A stretch of 64,000 nt of DNA, taken from the NCBI RefSeq assembly GCF_947623445.1, contig NC_135246.1, positions 13,003,856 to 13,067,855 on the forward strand, given 5' to 3'. The position numbers were made by a program, and so were the translations under genes. Positions 14,241 through 37,094 of the stretch are shown here, one piece after another. The notes beneath the pieces were generated by a model. The model searched no databases, was not told where the DNA came from, and worked only from the letters and a program-made list of their open reading frames with translations. Every line of letters begins with the position of its first letter. Position 1 is the first letter of the stretch. Source of the DNA: Clavelina lepadiformis. Lineage: Eukaryota > Chordata > Ascidiacea > Aplousobranchia > Clavelinidae.

Positions 14241-17200
14241 ATGGTTTTGTCCGGTTGCCAGAAGTTTGCATACAGTGTTGGTCATGTACTTAATGACCTG
14301 TGTGCCTCGATGTGGTTCAGTTATTTGCTGGTCTTTTTTCACAAGGTATATATGTATGTTACTGTTCTGGATTAGGCTCCATGGTGTATTAAAATGTTTG
14401 CGATTTGGTTGAGTAGTTTTTGTAACAGCCATCATTAATTGGAAATAAGTTCATTATTAATTGTTCTTAGTTAATTCTATTTCACTTGTTGTTTGTTGTA
14501 TGAAATGTAATTTTTTCATGTAGAGCATGCCAGAAATTATGTTATCATTAGTGTATATATTTATATACAGCATATCGAAATGATAGCTTATGATAATATG
14601 TTTAGATTAATACCATATTTTAATACATATATATGTTTAGATTTTGCAATTTAGTAACAGCATGTCTGGATACATACTTTTGGTGGGACAAATTGCTGAT
14701 GGCATAGCTACTCCATTTGTAGGTTATGAGTCGGATAAATCCAGCATAACTTGTAAATACGGTCGCAGGAAATCATGGCATTTGGTTGGTGAGTTGCTAG
14801 CATATACTTCATATCGTTCTTAACAGATAGTACAGTATATATATACATTAGTTTTTAGTACAAAAGCAATGTAGCGTTTCAGAAAACCTGTAATAAATAC
14901 TTAAAAGTCACTAGTTTAAAAGAACTGCACAGGATATCCATGCAAGAATCTTAGACGGGAAATGAACAATTTCCAACTTCCTTTAGGAACCATCTGTGTT
15001 ACCTTGACATTTCCTTTGCTCTACATGCACTGTATTGGTTGCAGTCAAACTACTGCAGAGTATGCTCAGTTTGTGTATTATGCACCGCTTGTGGTCATAT
15101 TTCAGTTTGGTTGGGCATCTACACAAATCAATCATTTAGCTCTGATACCTGACCTCACCAATGATGATGGAGACAAAGTAACATTAAATGCTTTCAGGTA
15201 TGGAGCTTGGAAGTCATTACATAGTTTGATAAAAAATTTTGACTGTCATGTGTTGATATTATGCATGTAGTTTCACATCATTCATCACTACAATGCCATC
15301 TTGAATTTCATTAACTTAAATACTGGTATATGTAATTGTTTACTTTTAAAGATACGCCTTCACAGTATTTAGCAGCATATTGGTATATGGCATCGCTTGG
15401 TTGGTTTTGGATCTTCCTGGCTCTACTAGCAATGGGCATGAACTTTCTCCTATTGATGCTCCATCATTCAGGGTAAATGTTAATGATCATATTATTTTTC
15501 CAAATGAACTAATAACCAGACAAACTATTGATTGCCATATTTAATTAAGATGTTAACACTGTGCAGTATTGATATTTAAAACGGATATGTTAATATTTAC
15601 TGATATAGGATTAATGGCAAGTTACCCAAGTTTGTTTAACCAAATTTTGTTGGTCAAAGCATAGATTATGCCATGATTAGCATTTATGAATAAAATTATA
15701 TGCCATGTGGCAAAGAATGATGCAATAGTCTCACATATAATGATCATCCATAAATAGAATTTGACTATGATTTAATTTGTTTTTCTTCAGAACTTGGTAC
15801 TGTCTGTGGTTGGTATTGGTATTGTTTTCTCAGGGATTTTCCACTTTGTCTTGAAAGAGCCACCTCGCACAGCTCATGCTAGCCCAGGTCTGACAGTTAA
15901 TGGGCCAGATGGTATGTTAGTGCCCGTCGTAATGAAAAAAAAACTAATATGGAACAAGGCGAAAGATTTAACTACAGTACCTGAATGATTGTTCATATAA
16001 TGGGCACAAATAATTCTCCATTCCATTATTAACTTTTTACTTATGTGTTTTGCTGTTTTACTAGCAGTGAATTGCCTTTGTTTTATGTATCTTCAGTGAC
16101 ACTGCTTAATTGTTGAAGATTTATCATTGTAAAAAATCGTGACATTATTGGCAGTTACCTCAAAATTTGACAAATTAGCTTATCCTGTCACGTCAGTTTA
16201 AATCTTTATTGCTTGCTCTAAAATTACCTGCGGTAATTAACTTTTGGTTTTTGCAAAAATTTAAATGTTCAATTATTGCAATTTTTGGTATAAATATCAT
16301 AACTATTATTTGTAAATTGCGGTTGACCACATTTCACCTTCTAATTATAACATTGCAATCATTTGTAGAAACTGAGACACTTCTTTCCCATGGCGACCAA
16401 GGATTGTCTGAAAAGACAACCCTACTCAGAAAACAGACGTCAGGTAAGATGATATAAGTGACAATTTTTTAAAAAAATACTAAGCTCAGAAATTGAGTTT
16501 TTGTTAAACCATGAGTGTAACCAACAACTGAATATGCTTAAGCAAAGCTTTGAACAAGCATGTTTTATTGGAAATAAATTTGTACTTTGTATTTCTATTT
16601 CAAACATGTGCTTGATTGCTATAAATATTATTTGGACTTTAATTAAAGCATTATACAAGTTTTGCTTGTGTACGTTATTGATTTTTGAGAATTTGCATAG
16701 ATATTTTTGACATTCTGGAATGGATTAACTTACTTGTTATGGTTACCTTAGGAAAAAATATTTGCAAATCAAATTTTATAGAACTTTAATAATCTTGACT
16801 CTTGAGGATCAAATAAAGTTTGTGTTCTTAGACATTGTTGTATTTAATGTTGATCCATTATAAAAATCACTAATAATTAATCAGTTATATAACAGATATT
16901 TTATCCTAACTTGCAGTGACTTTTAACTTGCTTCCTGCTTGTAAATGTCACAAGAATGTGTTTTTTTTTATATTTAACTCACAAAACTAAGAACTTGCTT
17001 GCAAACATTGCATAACATATTTTATTACCCACACAAAGAAATTGCAACACTCTTTACTTTTACATATTTGAGATGGGTTATTTTGTGGTTTTGGATTTTC
17101 ATTTTTGAATCAAATAACATTGAAATATTTAGGTTTATTTAATCTATTGTAATGATCACAATTTTCAGTAAATGCAATTTTTTTATTGCAGACACAGTCA

Positions 17201-18920
17201 CGTCTACTAGCAACATGCTTCACTGGTATCAGTGGTTCAAGAAACTCCCCTTTTATCAAGTAATAGTTTTAATCCTAATTAATTTTTAGAGCTTAGTGCT
17301 GCATCATTTAGTGTAAACAACTTTCATTTGTTTTATTTGCTTCAGTTAGTTTTATTTTTGCAGTATGACCCCAGTATAATTTCACATTTTTTTAGATGGC
17401 AATGCTTTATATGTGTACAAGACTGGTTGTCAATCTTTCTCAGGTAAATCTGAAAAATAATTTGTGAAGCTCTGTGCCGCATTATGGTGTTTTTGTACTG
17501 ATTACAATTTTTTTTATTTTATACATTTTTGTCTTGAATTTTGCCCCGAAGGCAACCCATGACATTTGCTTTGTAAAGTGTCTACTTGCTATAACACTAC
17601 TGAATGATTTTACAGGATGAAAACTGAATGAGTGAATGTGTTTTTGTAGGTTTACTTGCCAATGTTTTTAACTGACACTTTAAAGATGCACAAAAAGTTT
17701 ATTGCCATTGTTCCTCTGATTGCGTACCTTTCAAGTTTTTTAGCTGCATTGTTAGTACGGCCCATTTCGAAAATTGTTCGGCAGGAAGTAAGAAAGTCAA
17801 TTTTTTCACACATTTATATGTTTTTATTTACATATTAACCTTTTTATACATACCCATAAATTTTCGCTGATTATTAACTTATGTTCTTAAAAGTGGCCTA
17901 ACTTTATTGTTGAGAACTAAGCTTTTATTATGTAGGTCATGTACTTTTGGGGTGCAGCATTTGTTGTAAGTTCTTGTGTGTGGGGAAATTTCATACCTGA
18001 ACAAAGTATGCAAATATTTGGTCAAGCCATTTTACTTGGGTTTGGAAATTCGATCATTCTTATTATATCACTTTCAATGACCGCAAGGTTGATTGGAAAG
18101 GAGACAGTAAGTAGTTTAAGCTTTATGTTGTATCATAAATTGTATATGGCAATTCAGTCGGATACATTATCATTATAAGATTACCGGTTATGACACTGCA
18201 CAAATTTCTGGTTTCTACTAGCCATGTAGTCATACAATGATATCATCAACACGACTGTAGCATTCAAATACTTGCTCAGTTTTTGTAAATTTGTAAACAA
18301 CTGAATTCTCTTACACTGTTTATAGCTTTTCATTCATAAGCTATTCTGTTTTAGGCCACAGGAGCATTTGTGTACGGTGCTATGAGTCTAACTGATAAAA
18401 TTTCGAATGGAATTGCAGTTGTTGTCATTCAAAACCTTAATCCCTGCAAGTGAGTCACTAACAGTATAAAATCTAATTTGACTTGAGTTAGAAACATCCA
18501 TCATTTACTAGTTGAGTTTATTCTATGACTATGACCAACAAATTTTTCACTGCGCTCGGATGAGGTCAGTTGATATGTTATTTTCTATCTTGCAGGTGCA
18601 ATTGTCCCCTATGTGCAATATATTTCCGTACAGTTATGACCTATGTTATTGGTGGAATAATGCTGGTAGCTGTTGTCACTTTGTTTATCACTGCCATAAC
18701 AAGAAAAAATGAACCACTGGACGACGGTAGATATTTTCTTTGTCTGATAGTGGTGATGGTTGAATGTACTGGCAAACTATTAAGGCTCTTAAAAATTATA
18801 CACTGTCTGATCAACAAAAGTAAATATTGTTAGCAGTCATACTTGCAGGGCTTATTTTGTTTATTTCTTCAATGACATCACTATTGTACAGGAAGGAGAG
18901 CTGGAACAGCTGAAGCATAG
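14241..18920 (+). CDS. MFSD12: MFSD12-type major facilitator, 13 exons
   Basis: Twelve-helix major facilitator; vertebrate MFSD12 sits on lysosomes and melanosomes and is needed for cysteine import. Exons: 14241-14353, 14655-14788, 14987-15197, 15352-15472, 15791-15911, 16369-16443, 17192-17259, 17396-17443, 17650-17787, 17936-18106, 18355-18449, 18596-18726, 18892-18920. They join in frame to 484 residues (human 480). Family blocks include [20 protein letters not shown] at the N-terminus, [17 protein letters not shown] (the loop 2-3 major-facilitator signature), [51 protein letters not shown] and SGAFVYGSMS-like [18 protein letters not shown]. The exon 1 donor after HKVY was chosen because an earlier GT puts a stop in exon 2. 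A central acidic loop ([11 protein letters not shown]) has no close counterpart known to me. An acceptor 10 nt before the ATG suggests a spliced leader. Confidence 0.95.
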
Positions 18921-19588
18921 GATGGAAAATGCGAATGAAATACTTCATATACTGTATAATATTCCTTGGGAAAGTTCAAATTGCATTTAACGCTTCTCTA
19001 AAATATTTTTCATTTGATGATTGTGACCACCCGTTTGTAATTGAGACCATATTCCAATCCTGTTAATGGATGTTGTATTACATTTATTAGATTTTTCTTG
19101 TCAAGATGTCAACAAACACGTGATAAAAACATACTGCTTTCAATTAAGTTCGTTTGTTAAATTATATTATCACTACAATCCATATCAAAGGCACTAATGA
19201 ATGGATTTTTGATTTCACAAAACAAATGTACAAATACTTTCTTGTCAAGTAAGACGAGTGAACTTTGAGATTTACCGTCACTGTGAAATATGCATTTTCT
19301 GCGATTCGCATTTGCGTCTTAAGTTTGTTGAATCTAAAATTGTTTCAGGCTTTCTGCCAAGTTTATGATCAAGATTTCATAATGTTATATGTTTATATCT
19401 GTCTGAGTGAAGTGTTATTGTTTTTTTCCTTATGCACACATCGATCAATATGGAAAGTGTTTCATGTAATTGTATCGCTAGTATGACCCTGGAAATATGT
19501 CAATGTCATGTTAAAATTAAAAGAAACACGGTTCCGTATTCTTACGCGTCAAGAAGCTAGCCGATCCTCTCCAACTTTTCCTTTAAAA

Positions 19589-19892
19589 CAGGGCTACTCA
19601 ACTGGCGGACCGCGGTCCGAATGCGGACCTTTTCAGTGTTGAATCTGGACTTTATCTGTCTCAGTATTTACGCAAATGAAATCGTTCATCTTTAGTTTTG
19701 TTATTCCTGCTTACTCAATTAATCGGCGAGTATGTAAGTGGTAAATTAATACCCATCCAGAGAATTATTATATTATATACCGTATTTTAATACATTTGTA
19801 TGACTAAGTTATTTCATGAGAGTTATAACGGACCTAAGCAAATTTTGAACTATTGTAACTGAACCTTTGCTAAGAATAGTTGAGTAGCCCTG
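19589..19892. mobile_element. Non-autonomous hAT element, 304 bp
   Basis: Ends CAGGGCTACTCAACTGGCGG and, inverted, CAGGGCTACTCAACTATTCT. Flanks are CTTTAAAA (19581-19588) and CTTTAAAG (19893-19900), an 8-bp duplication with one mismatch. No coding capacity. Confidence 0.88.
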
Positions 19893-20751
19893 CTTTAAAG
19901 ATATCAAGATTTAATATGTGCATGGAGTTGTGGTAAATCATTATATGTTATCAAACTATGCTATCCTTATTACCTGTGATAACTTAATACCCTTTGCTGC
20001 AATGGTGCCTCTCTAGTGTACAGTATTAGTACAATCTGAAGTGCAAAATTATTATGCCGAGGTTTGTATATACAAAATGTTATTATTTATTCCTATGCCT
20101 TTTGTGTTATTCCCTTCGTCTGTTTTGAATTATTGGGAAGAGAACGGACAAAGCAACTTCATACTCTGACCATGACAATACAATTAGTTAATTAATTGCT
20201 TTTGCTAGTAAGAACTTCGGCTTTGAAACTTGCTATTACTGTAATTTGATAAAGCATCATAATAGGTAAGATCAAATTTTCAAGAACAAGAATTTAATTT
20301 TGTCGGAACTGGCAAATATAATCCTGCAATATTTTGCGGGAGTGAATTGTGCTAAATGAATGATATCTAAGGATATGATACCACGACATGGGCGTACCGA
20401 ATTTTCTCTTAAAAATTAATAGGCCTAAGCTACATATGTCATATCACACCTATTTCTGAGACGTTCGCAAATTTTCTGTCGCCGTGTAGTCTAACAAAGA
20501 GTCCAGCTGTAGATGATTAAAATTATTCGACATAATTGCTTTCAGATAGCCAGTTAAGATCGGAGAAAGGACGCAACCTTGGTTAAATTTTGTTAAGAAA
20601 GAAGAAATGCTTTTGTTACGACCAAAAATATGATAATATAAAATCTTAGCCTACATACTCTTTGTTGCGACATATATTTTGTGTTTTCAGTAAAAGTTGA
20701 ACGTCGTCAACAGACATTTTTTGTAGGTGGGATAGACAATTGTCTAAGTGG

Positions 20752-21235
20752 CAGTGTTGTAATGACTCGAGTCACTTTTTTAAATGACATAACTTGACTC
20801 GTGTCAATGCTTGAAATGACTTGACTTGAGTCTAGGGAAACTAACTTGACGCAAGTCATTAACGGAATAAATGTTTAATGCTGCCCTCGACCCTTGTGTT
20901 TTTTTTCGTCATCTAGTTCAACGTAGTTTGAATGAGAAAACTTGCATTTTGTCATACTTCAGAAAACCTTCAGAAGCTAACATGAAATTGAGCCGGGGTC
21001 ATTAATGTTAGATCTTGTTGGGGATGTTGTAGGTTATTTCAATTTGGTAATTACTGTGAAAAATACATGATAGCCTACACGGTAATGTTGCCTACTTCTC
21101 TGTTGTTGCATCATATTTTAGCATGACTTTACTTTACTTGAGTTAATTAGTAATTTGACTCGACTGGACTTAAGTCAACTTCCCAAATGACTTGACTTGA
21201 CTTGAGTCTAAAAAAATTATTCGCTTACAACACTG
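20752..21235. mobile_element. MITE with GACTTGA-repeat ends
   Basis: Ends CAGTGTTGTAATGACTCGAG and, inverted, CAGTGTTGTAAGCGAATAAT. Subterminal arrays of TTGACTTGAGTC and its complement occur on both sides. Flanking 8-mers do not match convincingly, so assignment to hAT rests only on the CAGTG start. A fragment of the same family lies at 6595-6682. Confidence 0.65.
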
Positions 21236-22199
21236 GCAGATGGGTTTAATTTCAGAAAAAATGTTTAGCCTATAGTGTTTGTGTTTCATGGAGGCTGACT
21301 TTTTGCCTGCAGGATTGACACATTTTTTGCATTAAAACTTAAAAATTTTAAGTTGTCAGCTTGTAACTACAAATAGGTACCACAACAGGAGAATGAATGT
21401 TCCAGGGGACTGAAAAGGTCCTAAACCTAAAGAGTCATGCAAGAAAATTAGCTGAATAAACAATAAACCAACCACCATGACTAATAAGCTGTCTAAATTG
21501 TAATTGTAACGTTTATACAATTCATTTTTAAATTTTTGTAGGAGAAATAGAAACGCTTAGGGTTTTGGATAAGGAAACAGCCTTTATGACACAATGTCAT
21601 TCTGATAGAAGTATGCAACAAATTATTTTGTCACAACTCTTTACTATCGCTTTCTTCTCCCCCTTCAGTATTTAAAGCTATGTTGTGATCGCCAGGTTTT
21701 GTGTTTATCTTTGTGACGACTTCAGAAAATCCGTTTGTGTGTGATGTAATCATGGTTGAGGGTATGGGAAGTTGTAGCATTGTCGTATAATGTGTAGTTA
21801 ATATGCATATCATGGACATATGATGCGTTTAATATATTGCATAGGACTCGTGTTTGTATACGTAGATTGTAGCAAGGTTTGTATATGTGTAGGCTATATA
21901 GCATGTATAGGCTACGTCTGAGCGTTGATGTTGTTCCGTAATAAAAAAAGAAAGTAGCGTATGGTCAATCGTAAATAGTTAGTCATGTTTACAAAACAAA
22001 GCGTAATAGGCTAGATAGATAGACTAGTGTTAGGCCTAGTCAGTAGCGAACTTCTCTACATCGAAGGTTTAATGTTAGATTGCAGGATGTTTTGCTCGTC
22101 CACTGACTGACTGAAAATTTGTCATCTAGGTTAATATGGTATGTCAGTTTGGTAACTAGGCTAGCATGCCATATAGCAGTATAGGGTTATGTTACCAAC

Positions 22200-22400
22200 C
22201 GACCGCCAAGAAACAGAGTGACGATTTCACCGTATGTATTATTTCATTATCATATAGGCTATGTATGTCGGCCCGTTGATAAAGATAGGCGGTAAGGTTG
22301 GGAGAATTGGTTGGCTATGAAAAAAGTCGATTTAAACTAGCCTATTTTTCCTAGGGTTAAATTGAATTTAGATAAGACCTAGAAGTAGAACGAAACTTTT
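22200..22400 (+). repeat. Dispersed SINE-like repeat, copy C
   Basis: Shares GATTTCACCGTA, GTTGATAAAGATAGG, GGTTGGCTATGAAAAAAGTC and TAGGGTTAAATTGAATTTAG, in that order, with the copies near 13130 and 62620. Confidence 0.55.
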
Positions 22401-23738
22401 AGGCTACATTTGGGTTACTAGGCCTATATTATAAAATTCAAGTTAGCTTAACAATAAACCATAACAAATGGCTTTGAACGGATGAAATACTGGCAATTGT
22501 CATTTTTCAGGCTTTTTAAGTGGTCCTTTTAAGATTGTGCTTGCTGCACTCAAACGGCACCATATTTCCCAGTCTGCTATTTTTTTAGCTTTAACAAAAT
22601 TCTGACAAGATGTAAAAACCCTGATTTGGTGCATTTACTATAATAGATGATTTATTATGCCATATTTGTCACAAATTAGAATTACTTAGGGTACTACTGT
22701 AAACGGAAGTTACAACCTTTATAACTTGGGTAATATTGATAAATAAAACCTTGCTGTTAAGTTTATCATACAGTACTTCCTTGATTATCCAGTCTAGTTG
22801 GGGCAATGTTTTTTGAAATTTGAGCGGATAAACAAAAAAATGATGTTTGAATTCTTATATTTAAGAAAAAAAATCACTGTTTTATTTTTCACGCTGCTTT
22901 TCAATATGTACTCATCTCAAAATTTTAAGTTGCAATAAGCATTTAGTTTTTATTGATGAACTGCAAGTACAGTAGCATAAATAGGAATAGGCTATATCAG
23001 ATATCACTATGTAGCTATAGCTGCATGAGGCCTCATACTTTGTTTGTTTTATTGCATTTTTAGGTCAAAAATTCCTTTCATCATGCGACCACATAATCGA
23101 ATGCCAGTTAAATGAAGTACGGATAAATGGGATAATTGAAGAAGCGCTTTATATGTTTGCCACTTGGTATAATTTTAATAAAAAGAGACTGCTCTTTTGG
23201 TGTATGACTTCTCTGAATAATAACTGTATCCAACATTTCACTGACTCGTGCAGATGATATGGACCAGGGTAAATTACAGCATGAGATAATAGTAAATAGT
23301 TTTTGCAAAACCCACAAAAATAAAATTGCCTAGATATTAACAAAATTTCTACAAAATGCATATAAATTATGACGTATAGTTTTTACGACATAAAAACGCA
23401 AAATTCCTGGTACATGATAAGCAAGATATACAGTATATATACCTTAGAAGAAAGTTGCATCAAAGCGAAGTGCTTTCATATTGCAATAAACTTGGCTAAA
23501 AGGTGTAAGGCAAGGGTCTTCAATTAACTTTACTTTCCAATCCCACTTATAGATGTTTAATTTTATTGTTCCCAGGATAAGTTATATGTTAAAACTGTTT
23601 CAGCATTGTGTGGTGACTGTCTTTGTGAGTTTTTGTTTACACACTGGGTCATAGGCACTATATGTAAAACTGATATATCAACAAACTGTATGTTGTCATT
23701 CATGGAACAAGCTTGAGCTAAAATTATACAAATTAACC

Positions 23739-32978
<9,240 letters not shown>

Positions 32979-33918
32979 CTTCTCCTCGTGTTAGGTATGT
33001 TATTCCTGCCACGACTTAAATTTATTGTTGTACATGTCTAGTATTGTTTATGTATTGACTTTTTTGTGGATTGGGTCTTTGTTTTGCATTATGTTGGATT
33101 GTCTATGTCACCCTCGCACTCACACTAAGATTGTTAAAAGCTGGCATTTTGTGAAATTTTAAAACCATATACAAGTTCTAATTGAAAGCACCATTTTTAC
33201 ACTATACTCTAGTTTTACCAAAGTTTCTGAAACTGGTAAATGCATTTTAACTTTATTACATGCATCTGTTCCCTACCAGCTGTACGACACTTTACGCAAT
33301 GCAATACCCACTTCTTTTGTGGACTGTTTTAAGCGCCGTGTGCATTTCCAACTTTTTTGTGTTGAAATTTTGGTGTACCTTTTTATTCGAGATATTTTTC
33401 TGTTTTTTTTTTTTCTTATCTGGTGAGCGCGCTGTGATGTAAAAGGCACTCGTTTTTGTCATTTTCTTCTCCAAGCTTTGCTCTTTGCAGCTATGCTCAA
33501 ATTTTAAATCTTACACTCGCGTGTATAAATCCAACTGTAGAAACCGTCAAACCTGAAGCCTTGCTAAATGTTGTTTTCTTATGTGGGAATGTCTGAACTA
33601 TAGTTATTGCCTTTCTTTGGCCATAGAAGTAGTTTAATGATGTTGCGTATAAATGAAACATGTGAAATATACGACAAACGAGGCACAATGCGACTTGAAA
33701 TCGATGTGACAGGATAATGTTCTTTGGAGTAAATAGTTGTCAGCTGGGCAGACGCATCAACATATAACAACAGGCCCAAATTCATATACTGTAATTAGTT
33801 TCTTGAAACGAGCGTATCTCGGGGAATTCCCTTCTGGTGATAGGGTATCAGCGTTCTTGCAAATGCTACCGTAAGTCCTTTGTTGGCAGGACATGATGGA
33901 TGATGACAATTCATCATA
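32979..33918. other. Convergent 3' region between CLPX and RASSF
   Basis: The two genes face each other, so this 940-bp stretch should hold both 3' UTRs and poly(A) sites. A T-rich run lies near 33400-33420. No exon or RNA gene was seen; paired 60-68-residue open frames on both strands look random. Confidence 0.5.
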
Positions 33919-36449
33919 TCAGGACTTCGCTTCATTGATCTGTTTCTTTAGCATCTTCCTGTAAAACTCGTACCTACGAAAAAAAATAGCATCCATCAAG
34001 AGAGGAAATTCCTTTTCGAGCCACAGGTGAGATTTAGTTTGACAGGTAAGTTGCAGCGTCGATCATTAGCCCACAGGATGTCCTCAACTGACAATTAAGA
34101 GACAATAGCTGAAACGTTGAATGTGATTTGGCAACGTGAAGAAATATGTCGAATTCTATCCACGAGACGTCTTGCAAAATTTAAGTTGCTTATAGGAAAA
34201 GTAGTACAGTAATTAACCGTTTACGCATTTTCTTCACTTCTCTCTCTTCTTCCTCGTGAAACTTCTTCAAGAACATTTGCAAGATTCCGACATCCAATTT
34301 GATATACTGCGCCACCTAAAGACATGTTATAAGTAACTAGTTTAAGTAACTGCATGCATGGCCATGCAAACCAGCACGTTATTTATCAGTATGTGGTATA
34401 GATAGCATTAGCGATAGTGGGTGTGACGCTACATAATTTTGTAAGACTAGAAATGATGCAAGGTTGAACCGAATGCCCAAATGCTTAATCTCCATTAAGC
34501 CAGGTTCATCTGAGTAAATCATAATACAGTAACTTCAATGTCATCTTGAAACAACTGAGCCAAGTGTATTCGTATGTCAGCCGTTCGAATACACTGGACA
34601 TCTCAAAGCATATAGTGATGCTACATAGTTAGCCAAGTAAGCATTTTGAATTTTTGCTTTGAATAATTACCTCCAGAGGAATTTCTTGGTGCATTTTTTT
34701 CTCCATTAGGAAAATTTTACCGAGTTTTTCATTTGGGCCGATTAGGACTCGACTAAGAATTGGAATTTCGTCACGGGGCATTTCCCGACGTTCTACAAAA
34801 AATGGCAACGTTTCAACTCTGGTAGAAATTGTTGTACGCCTTAAACGTAAAACATAGATATACCTCATTAGGACCGATTACTTTCTCCGCCTACCTTGAG
34901 TTTCTTTCACAACGTAAAAGGAAAACTCATCCGCCGGATTTTCGACGCGAAACTTATTGAGCAATTTCGTGATGACGTCGTTAGCGTTGTTTTGACTTGA
35001 AACTCGAACTTTAGTGACTGAACCGAATGCTGGTGTGAAGACTGAAGTCTAGCATGGATAAGAAATTACATACGCTTACACATTTTGCAGTGTCATACTG
35101 TAGTTACAAATAACATTGCTAAAACAATACAGATACGTGATTGCTCTTCGACATTAATAGTGCTATTTAATTATACCAATGGCTTGCAGTAATTAGCTAC
35201 GCATTACGGATTTTATTTTCTTCAGATGCGTGATCGTTAGTCGCCCAATGTTAAATCAGCTTTGTTTTTTCAGTACATCTAAGTCTATGATGTGAACAAG
35301 TAAATTCAAAGTTAAAAATTTACCTTGTGATTGTAAGCATGTCCGTTGATTGAGGCTCTGTGGCGTAAGTTCCTTACACCTTTCTTCCTCATAATGACAC
35401 TGTTTGTTCGCAACAAGCTCTCAGAAACATCCGTATCGTCTAAAATAGTGTAGTATATATCAACCACATTATGTTAATCGATGCAGTAAATCTTATTTCA
35501 AGTAGTAACACTTGTTTACTGGGGACACAAGATAGGGCTTTATACAAAGATGTATATATACAAGATGTAAATATAATCAAGGCGGTCTAACGATACAGGC
35601 GGAAGTCAACCAGCGTATTACGTTATTGAACGCGAGGCTTGTAAACAAAGTGTGGGCAACACTATTTAGTATTTACGTAGGCTACTGTACCTTTGCTTTG
35701 GCCAGGAACGACGAGCCGGTTAGCAGATTTTCGTTGTCTGCGTGTTTCTCCCCAGATAGCGTTATCCAAATCCACCGTTTGCCCTGTATCATGTGGCGAG
35801 GAATTACTCACTTTCGTATGATTCATAATATCATTTCGTACAGTTTCTGAATTTATTGGCTTACTAAATAAAATTTATACCGAATAATCACGCAGATCAA
35901 TTGATTATACACTATATACAGTTTAATTTTCGCTGGAAGGAGTCCCCGATCAAAACCCACTTAAAGTTAAAACCCCATAAATATTTTATGAAACTGTAGC
36001 TACTTTAGAGACTGCAGATGGTGATCTAAGCAGCTGCTTACCTGATATTACCAGCGAGTTTCTTTCCGAGCTTCTGAATATAAGACAAAAGATAACCGTT
36101 GAGTTACAATTTATCAATCACAACAGACTTACCCTCCTTTCTCGATAGTTTTTGGTCTGATTTTCACGCTTTCATCAGCAACCTATACAAAAGTATAAGC
36201 ATAGCTGACTATTGCTTTTACTTTTTTTTATCGGAAAGTGCAGCTATACGCTGGCACTTACGCTATTGAAAAAGTAAGAGCATACCCATCATGACTTTTC
36301 TTGCCTACCTGTAGTCTAATTGCTGTTTTTAAACCCCAGTAAATGTTCAACAACCCCTCAATCACCAAATCTCCATTCTTCGTCATTCGTTTGCGAAGTT
36401 GTTCAGATCCGTCGTCATAATATGTGTTGTAATCGTTTAGTCTTGCCAT
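33919..36449 (-). CDS. RASSF2/4/6-type Ras-association/SARAH protein, 8 exons
   Basis: Ras-effector scaffold of the Hippo pathway class; the SARAH helix is expected to bind MST/Hippo kinases. Exons in transcript order: 36449-36309, 36182-36133, 36073-36042, 35439-35324, 35048-34895, 34792-34671, 34315-34218, 33973-33919, all in frame, 255 residues (human RASSF2 has 326). The N-terminal block [17 protein letters not shown] is diagnostic of the RASSF2/4/6 subgroup. [20 protein letters not shown] leads into the Ras-association domain (VTKVRVSS...[19 protein letters not shown]...KIFLMEK). The SARAH domain is [19 protein letters not shown] followed by a charged helix to the C-terminus. The linker between the N-terminal block and the RA domain is much shorter than in vertebrates, explaining the reduced length. 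A 32-nt microexon (36042-36073) was placed because only it restores phase. An acceptor lies 10 nt before the ATG. Confidence 0.92.
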
Positions 36450-36808
36450 AAAGAAATCTCTACAAAATTTGTACCATATTAATTATTATTAAAACTTTTG
36501 TTGCTGGTCTAACTGTTTTCTCTGTTAGCTTGTTATGTGTTTTCCTTACTTTGGAACAGAGCGGCTTCCACTCAACCGAATGTCACTCATATTGGTGATC
36601 TACAATTTTCTTCTTATACGTCTAGCATAAACGACAATATTCCGTTACTTTACGATTCGTGAAGCGAAAACAGTCGTATCGGAATAGGCTGCTTACTGCA
36701 GTCCTCTGCTGATTTTACAACACAAAAACAATATCCTCTGCAAGCTGCTTTGGTACCCAGCTACTATGAAATTACGTGACAGAAACAACGCGTATCTTTA
36801 TGTGGTTA

Positions 36809-36852
36809 TGACGTAAAAGTCACGTGCTTCCGCTGGGATTGCCTTATAAAAG
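36809..36852 (+). promoter_or_regulatory. Clustered CRE-like, E-box and TATA motifs
   Basis: In 44 bp occur TGACGTAA (36809-36816), GTCACGTGC with a CACGTG core (36821-36826) and TATAAAAG (36845-36852) on the plus strand. The spacing resembles a compact core promoter firing rightward, although the JmjC start codon is 2.5 kb away and RASSF starts 360 bp to the left. It could drive a distal JmjC 5' exon or an unannotated transcript, or bind factors for RASSF. Chance occurrence is possible. Confidence 0.4.
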
Positions 36853-37094
36853 CAGAGTGTTTTGCCCAATATGCCAATAAAACACATGCTTGGTGGAACG
36901 CCTAAAAAGGGTTACCAGGCATTCTACCAAACATGGAAAAACGACAATTTTGCAGTTTCAAAATCATGTGCATAAAATTGTTGCACGAATCTAGTGTTAT
37001 TGCGAAAGAACGCCTCGTAGTTAGTTGATAACGTTGCGCAAACTGGGTGATCAGCAATTTGACATCTTATCAGTTGTCACACATATGCCAACAT

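Larger units (their letters stand above)
18921..23738. other. 4.8-kb gene-free stretch between MFSD12 and CLPX
   Basis: The first part should contain the MFSD12 3' UTR and the last part the CLPX promoter. Between them lie two inverted-repeat elements (19589-19892, 20752-21235) and a SINE-like copy (22200-22400). Open frames here (for example 19265-19486, 21631-21904, 23108-23361) have no recognisable motif or splice support. Confidence 0.45.

Noticed and set aside
19265..19486. Open frame after MFSD12 as a small membrane protein
   Set aside because: Hydrophobic content follows from T-rich DNA; there is no conserved motif, and it probably lies in the 3' flank.
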